Source: Liolophura sinensis (lineage: Eukaryota > Mollusca > Polyplacophora > Chitonida > Chitonidae). Taken from it: a stretch of 64,000 bases of DNA. The position numbers and the translations under genes are program-made. The stretch covers positions 15,601,850-15,665,849 of the forward strand of contig NC_088304.1 in assembly GCF_032854445.1 (NCBI RefSeq), written 5' to 3'. Shown here piece after piece: positions 60,973 through 64,000 of this stretch (the first letter of the stretch is position 1; every line of letters begins with the position of its first letter). The notes below the pieces were generated by a model. That model was not told the DNA's origin and made no database searches. It saw nothing but the letters and a program-made list of their open reading frames with translations.

Positions 60973-61399
60973 TCGGTGAGCGATGACGTTACAAAAACTT
61001 TCTGTATTTTATATTTGGCTATTTGCAAACCTCTTCTGTTTGTTTATTTGTTTATTTACATATATTACCCATTTCTTGTTTAAAATGTTTTTCACTTACA
61101 TAACTGCGGTCGGTTTTATGCGTGGAATAAACCGGAGCTCGGTGTATGAGCGGCCGTGGGCATGTTACTGATGAACTTTTTGTCATGTGATTTACAAATA
61201 AGCAAACCACACTCGTGGGAAACAAGTAGGTATTCTGCGAACGTAGACCGAGCAAACGGCCGGACGAACATCTCTGACCACTTATTGGCTCCATGAACTG
61301 TGTATGTATGTATGTATGCATGTATGTTTGCTGTTTTACGTCCATGATTTGTGAGAGCTGGGGTTGGGCGGGAGGACTGTAAAATTCCTGTCCAATGAT
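60973..61399. other. No gene recognised
   Basis: Overlapping ORFs of 62 (+) and 97 (-) codons have no motifs. A TTTACATATATTACCCATTT region may include a very decayed SINE. Confidence 0.4.
61298..61327 (+). repeat. (TGTA)n microsatellite
   Basis: About seven imperfect tetranucleotide units. Confidence 0.85.
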
Positions 61400-61510
61400 T
61401 TGTTGATTTGTTTGATTTATTTCTGTGTTTGGTGATCTACGCCGTACTCAAGAATATTTCATTTATACGATGCCGGTCAGCATGACAAGGGGAGGAAACT
61501 CCGGCGCTGA
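61400..61510 (-). mobile_element. SINE family A, tail and partial body
   Basis: GTTTGGTGATCTACGCCGTA, CTCAAGAATATTTCATTTAT and ACGATGCCGGTCAGCATGAC match family A. The copy is cut near CTCCGGCGCTG. Confidence 0.85.
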
Positions 61511-62120
61511 ATGGCCCATTTCCACAAAACTTTTGTGAAGTACATTAAACAAGGTGCACTGATAAATACACAAAGCTACTCTTACAGTGATATATTGTAC
61601 AGTTGACATCGTTTTCATCGGTACACAGAACTGTCAGTATAGTGCATAAACATTGTGTATTATAACATTTCCAAACTGATTCCGTTACACAAAATTTTGA
61701 AAAAACTACGGTATTTTAGATACAGTTCAGTTTTTTTCAGCGTTGTGCTATGATAACTGTAAGTTCAATTCACGTAATCTTTTCCATTTAAAAGGCTGTA
61801 CCGAAGAGTACAGAGTCATGGCCCTTTCGTGAATATCTCAGTATTCTTGCTCTTAAGAACAAGTCAAAACCGTAGAAACTTTGCTTCGTTCAAAAAGTGT
61901 AATTGTTGGCTTATTTTTTAATATGTGGACACGTCGGCAGCTTACACATACTAAAAAAAAATTAAAGCCCCCACCCAGACATGTAGAAAAAACAAAGCAA
62001 GTTGAAACCCCTCACGGAAAATGACTTCAATCTCCATAGGCCCTGTCAAGTTAATGTTTATATTAGGCCTCGGAAAGCTCATGTATTGGTTTTATGTCCA
62101 TGAAATGTCGCTACTTTACT
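61511..62120. other. No gene recognised
   Basis: AT-rich DNA without supported features. Confidence 0.5.
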
Positions 62121-62516
62121 GTCATATAATACCGTACATTGGGCATTGGCGATTTTTTTTTTGAGTGGTGTTTTACGCCATGCTCAAGAATATTTCACTA
62201 ATACGACGGCGGCCAGCAATATGGCAGAGCCCGGGGGGAACCCACGACCATCCGCAAGTTGCTGACAGACCTTCCCACGTATGGCCGGAGAGGAAGCCAG
62301 CATAGGCTGGTCTTGAACTCACAGCGACCGCATTGGTTAGAGACTTCTGGGTCACTGCGCTGCGCTAGTGCGCTAACCGACTGAGCCACGGAGGCCCCCT
62401 TGGCGAATTTAATACTATCTCTAAGTGCACAAGTTGAGTCATATAATGCTATACACTGGGCATTGGCGAATTTAGTACTATCTCTAAGTGTACAAGTTGA
62501 GTCATATGGCCATATA
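62121..62516 (+). repeat. 63-bp tandem repeat interrupted by a SINE
   Basis: The unit begins TTGGCGAATTTAATACTATC and ends ATGCTATACACTGGGCA. Two units lie at about 62400-62516. The end of an earlier unit (GTCATATAATACCGTACATT, GGGCATTGGCGA) lies at 62121-62152, on the other side of the SINE. Confidence 0.85.
62153..62399 (-). mobile_element. SINE family A, near full length, inside a tandem repeat
   Basis: Tail GAGTGGTGTTTTACGCCATG, body ACGACGGCGGCCAGCAATAT and head complement CTAACCGACTGAGCCACGGA are present, with a short internal deletion of the GGGAGGAAACC part. TTGGCGA flanks both sides (62146-62152 and 62400-62406). Because the host DNA is itself a tandem repeat, this could be a target-site duplication or host sequence. 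Confidence 0.9.
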
Positions 62517-63289
62517 GCAAAAATCAAGAATATTTGATTTAATTAGTACTTAGCGATTTCATTCTCACTGAGTTAGCAAGCCAGGACAAAAGTAAGAAAC
62601 TATCAAGGGCGCATTGTGTTGTAGACATACAGGAGCATGTATACGTGTATTTCATGCCTCATGGCCCATGAACAGTAGTTCATGAACACATGGAATGGCA
62701 TTGATTAGTGCATTGTCATGATATGTTGCTATCAACTCGGGATAAATTGAAATCAATTGAAAAAAAATAAGTTATCTGAGTTGCCCTTTGACGGTCTACT
62801 TTGTCCTGTCTCAAATTCACTTTATTTACTTGAAGTTATAAGACACCTTGTTATGGTTGCGTAGTCTTTATTTATTTATATCCCCTTTTAACGGAGTTTT
62901 TCTGTAAACAGCCAAAATGCCACCATCACGCTGTTTGGATTCATGTAAAAATTACATAAAACTTAAGAGCAAAAAAGTTTATACGCTCTTTTAATGTATA
63001 GCTGTCATAGACGTTACAAGGAAAGTGAAAAATACCCGTTTGTGAACTATAATCCTGAAGATAACATCGCTTGAGGTTGAAATGGATACCCAGGAGATAA
63101 GCAGTCCAGCAAAAGCCTTGGTAAACTGTACTGAATGACCTGGAACATGTCAGTATTGATTGTAGTTGCTGTATGAGCGGATGGTACAATGTCACATAGC
63201 CGTGTGCGGCGTTATCGCCCAGGTCTAGCCACACTTATTAGTTGACAAAGCACGTTAGTGTCCCAACACTGCACCCACACATGCCCGTT
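62517..63289. other. No gene recognised
   Basis: A 97-codon minus-strand ORF at 62941-63234 has no motif. Nothing else. Confidence 0.45.
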
Positions 63290-63315
63290 CCCCCACCCCC
63301 ACCCCATCCCCACCC
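63290..63315 (-). other. Predicted G-quadruplex (minus) / i-motif (plus)
   Basis: C runs of 5, 5, 4, 4 and 3 are separated by one- or two-base spacers on the plus strand. This gives a compact quadruplex pattern on the minus strand. Confidence 0.8.
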
Positions 63316-63369
63316 AAGCCAGTATAATCATGGAAAAATAACCCTTTAGCTCAGTCTCGGATAACGTGA

Positions 63370-63520
63370 TATATTTATATATTTAATTGGTGTTTTAAAC
63401 CGCACTCAAAAATATTTCACTTAAACGACATTGGGCAGCTTTATGGTGGAAGGATACCGGACAGAGGTCGGAGGTATGCACGATCATTCGCAGGATGCTG
63501 CAGGCCTTTCCACGAGAGAG
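63370..63520 (-). mobile_element. SINE family A, decayed partial copy
   Basis: TTTAATTGGTGTTTTAAACC, CACTCAAAAATATTTCACTT and GCAGGATGCTGCAGGCCTTT match family A with many substitutions. The head is missing. Confidence 0.8.
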
Positions 63521-63691
63521 ATTTCAATAACAGCAATAACCTTGACCCTGTGTTAAATGAAAACGCCGGTCAATTACCATCCAGCGTACAACTCTGAACA
63601 ACAGCAAACAGCCACCCAACCTAATCGACAAATTGATGTATGAGAGGTGTTCAGGTTTTACCCTCCATGCTGTAGTCTTATATTACAATGA

Positions 63692-63855
63692 ATGAGTTCC
63701 TCTCCGGCCGTAGGTGGGAAGGTCTGTTGGCAACCTGCGGATGGTCATGGGTTTCCCCTGGGCTCTGCCAGGTTTCCTCCCACCATAATGATGGCCGCCG
63801 TCGTATAAATGAAATATTCTTCAGTACGGCGTAAAACACCAATCAAATAAATAAA
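63692..63855 (+). mobile_element. SINE family A, 5'-truncated insertion with short TSD
   Basis: The element starts mid-body (GTTCCTCTCCGGCCGTAGGT) and ends in CACCAATCAAATAAATAAA. TACAATGA flanks it (63684-63691 and 63856-63863). Its 3' side meets the GAGTGAGTGAG end of a family B SINE, so it landed at that element's tail. It is inverted relative to the copy at 63370-63520. Confidence 0.88.
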
Positions 63856-63860
63856 TACAA

Positions 63861-64000
63861 TGAGTGAGTGAGTGAGTGCTTGAGGTTTAACGTCGTGCTA
63901 CACAATTGTTCAGTCATGTGACGAAGGAGGCCTTCGAGTTTACGTAATGTGCCTCCTTATTACAGGACATTTTCACCGCTCTTTTATCTGGTGCTGCTTC
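63861..64000 (-). mobile_element. SINE family B, cut by the window end
   Basis: TGAGTGAGTGAGTGAGTGCT, TGAGGTTTAACGTCGTGCTA, GTGCCTCCTTATTACAGGAC and CACCGCTCTTTTATCTGGTG are the reverse complement of the family B 3' half. The head would lie past the window. Confidence 0.9.

Overview
This window looks like intergenic DNA from an animal nuclear genome, most likely a mollusc or close relative. It is AT-rich and repeat-dense. It has no operon-like gene packing and no ribosome binding sites. It carries several dispersed tRNA-derived SINE families whose tails (TTTACGCCGTACTCAAGAA type, and GAGTGAGTGAGTGCTTG type) I associate with molluscan genomes. The organism call is an inference from repeat types and cannot be pinned to a species from the sequence alone.

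Only one complete protein-coding gene is convincing: an intronless 386-codon alpha/beta-hydrolase of the ABHD1/ABHD3 group at 41853-43013 (+). It has a hydrophobic N-terminal anchor, a GISAG nucleophile elbow and recognisable Asp and His positions. A TATA-like box and a perfect cAMP-response-element octamer lie just upstream. The only other protein-coding sequence I recognise is decayed reverse transcriptase from a retroelement, probably Penelope-like. One copy (about 20.07-21.83 kb, +) has a stop, frameshifts and a damaged catalytic motif. A second, 5'-truncated copy lies at about 57.87-58.82 kb (-).

Layout. 0-13 kb: degenerate 160-bp tandem repeat, a perfect 18-bp hairpin, SINEs of two families with target-site duplications, a G-poor minisatellite and a 22-bp minisatellite. 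13.4-24.5 kb: two diverged direct copies of a 4-5 kb segment, the second interrupted by the retroelement, the first carrying a long (AT)n. 25-27 kb: 41-bp and 33/35/37-bp minisatellites. 27-35 kb: mostly featureless, with a (TA)n tract and an inverted pair of SINEs. 35.8-38 kb: two minisatellites whose 54- and 39-bp units are multiples of three, giving spurious long ORFs. 41-45 kb: the hydrolase gene and its downstream region. 45-59 kb: sparse DNA with many short SINE insertions, several with intact target-site duplications that prove 5' truncation. 60.1-61.0 kb: a 97/98-bp tandem array with dimeric higher-order structure. 61-64 kb: more SINEs, one inserted in a 63-bp tandem repeat, and a C-rich quadruplex-forming tract.

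I found no rRNA or intact tRNA gene, no CRISPR array and no multi-gene system. The best leads are the duplicated 13-24 kb segment with its built-in empty site, the truncated SINE insertions, the dimeric satellite array, the excess of TGACGTCA octamers and the single-exon hydrolase gene.
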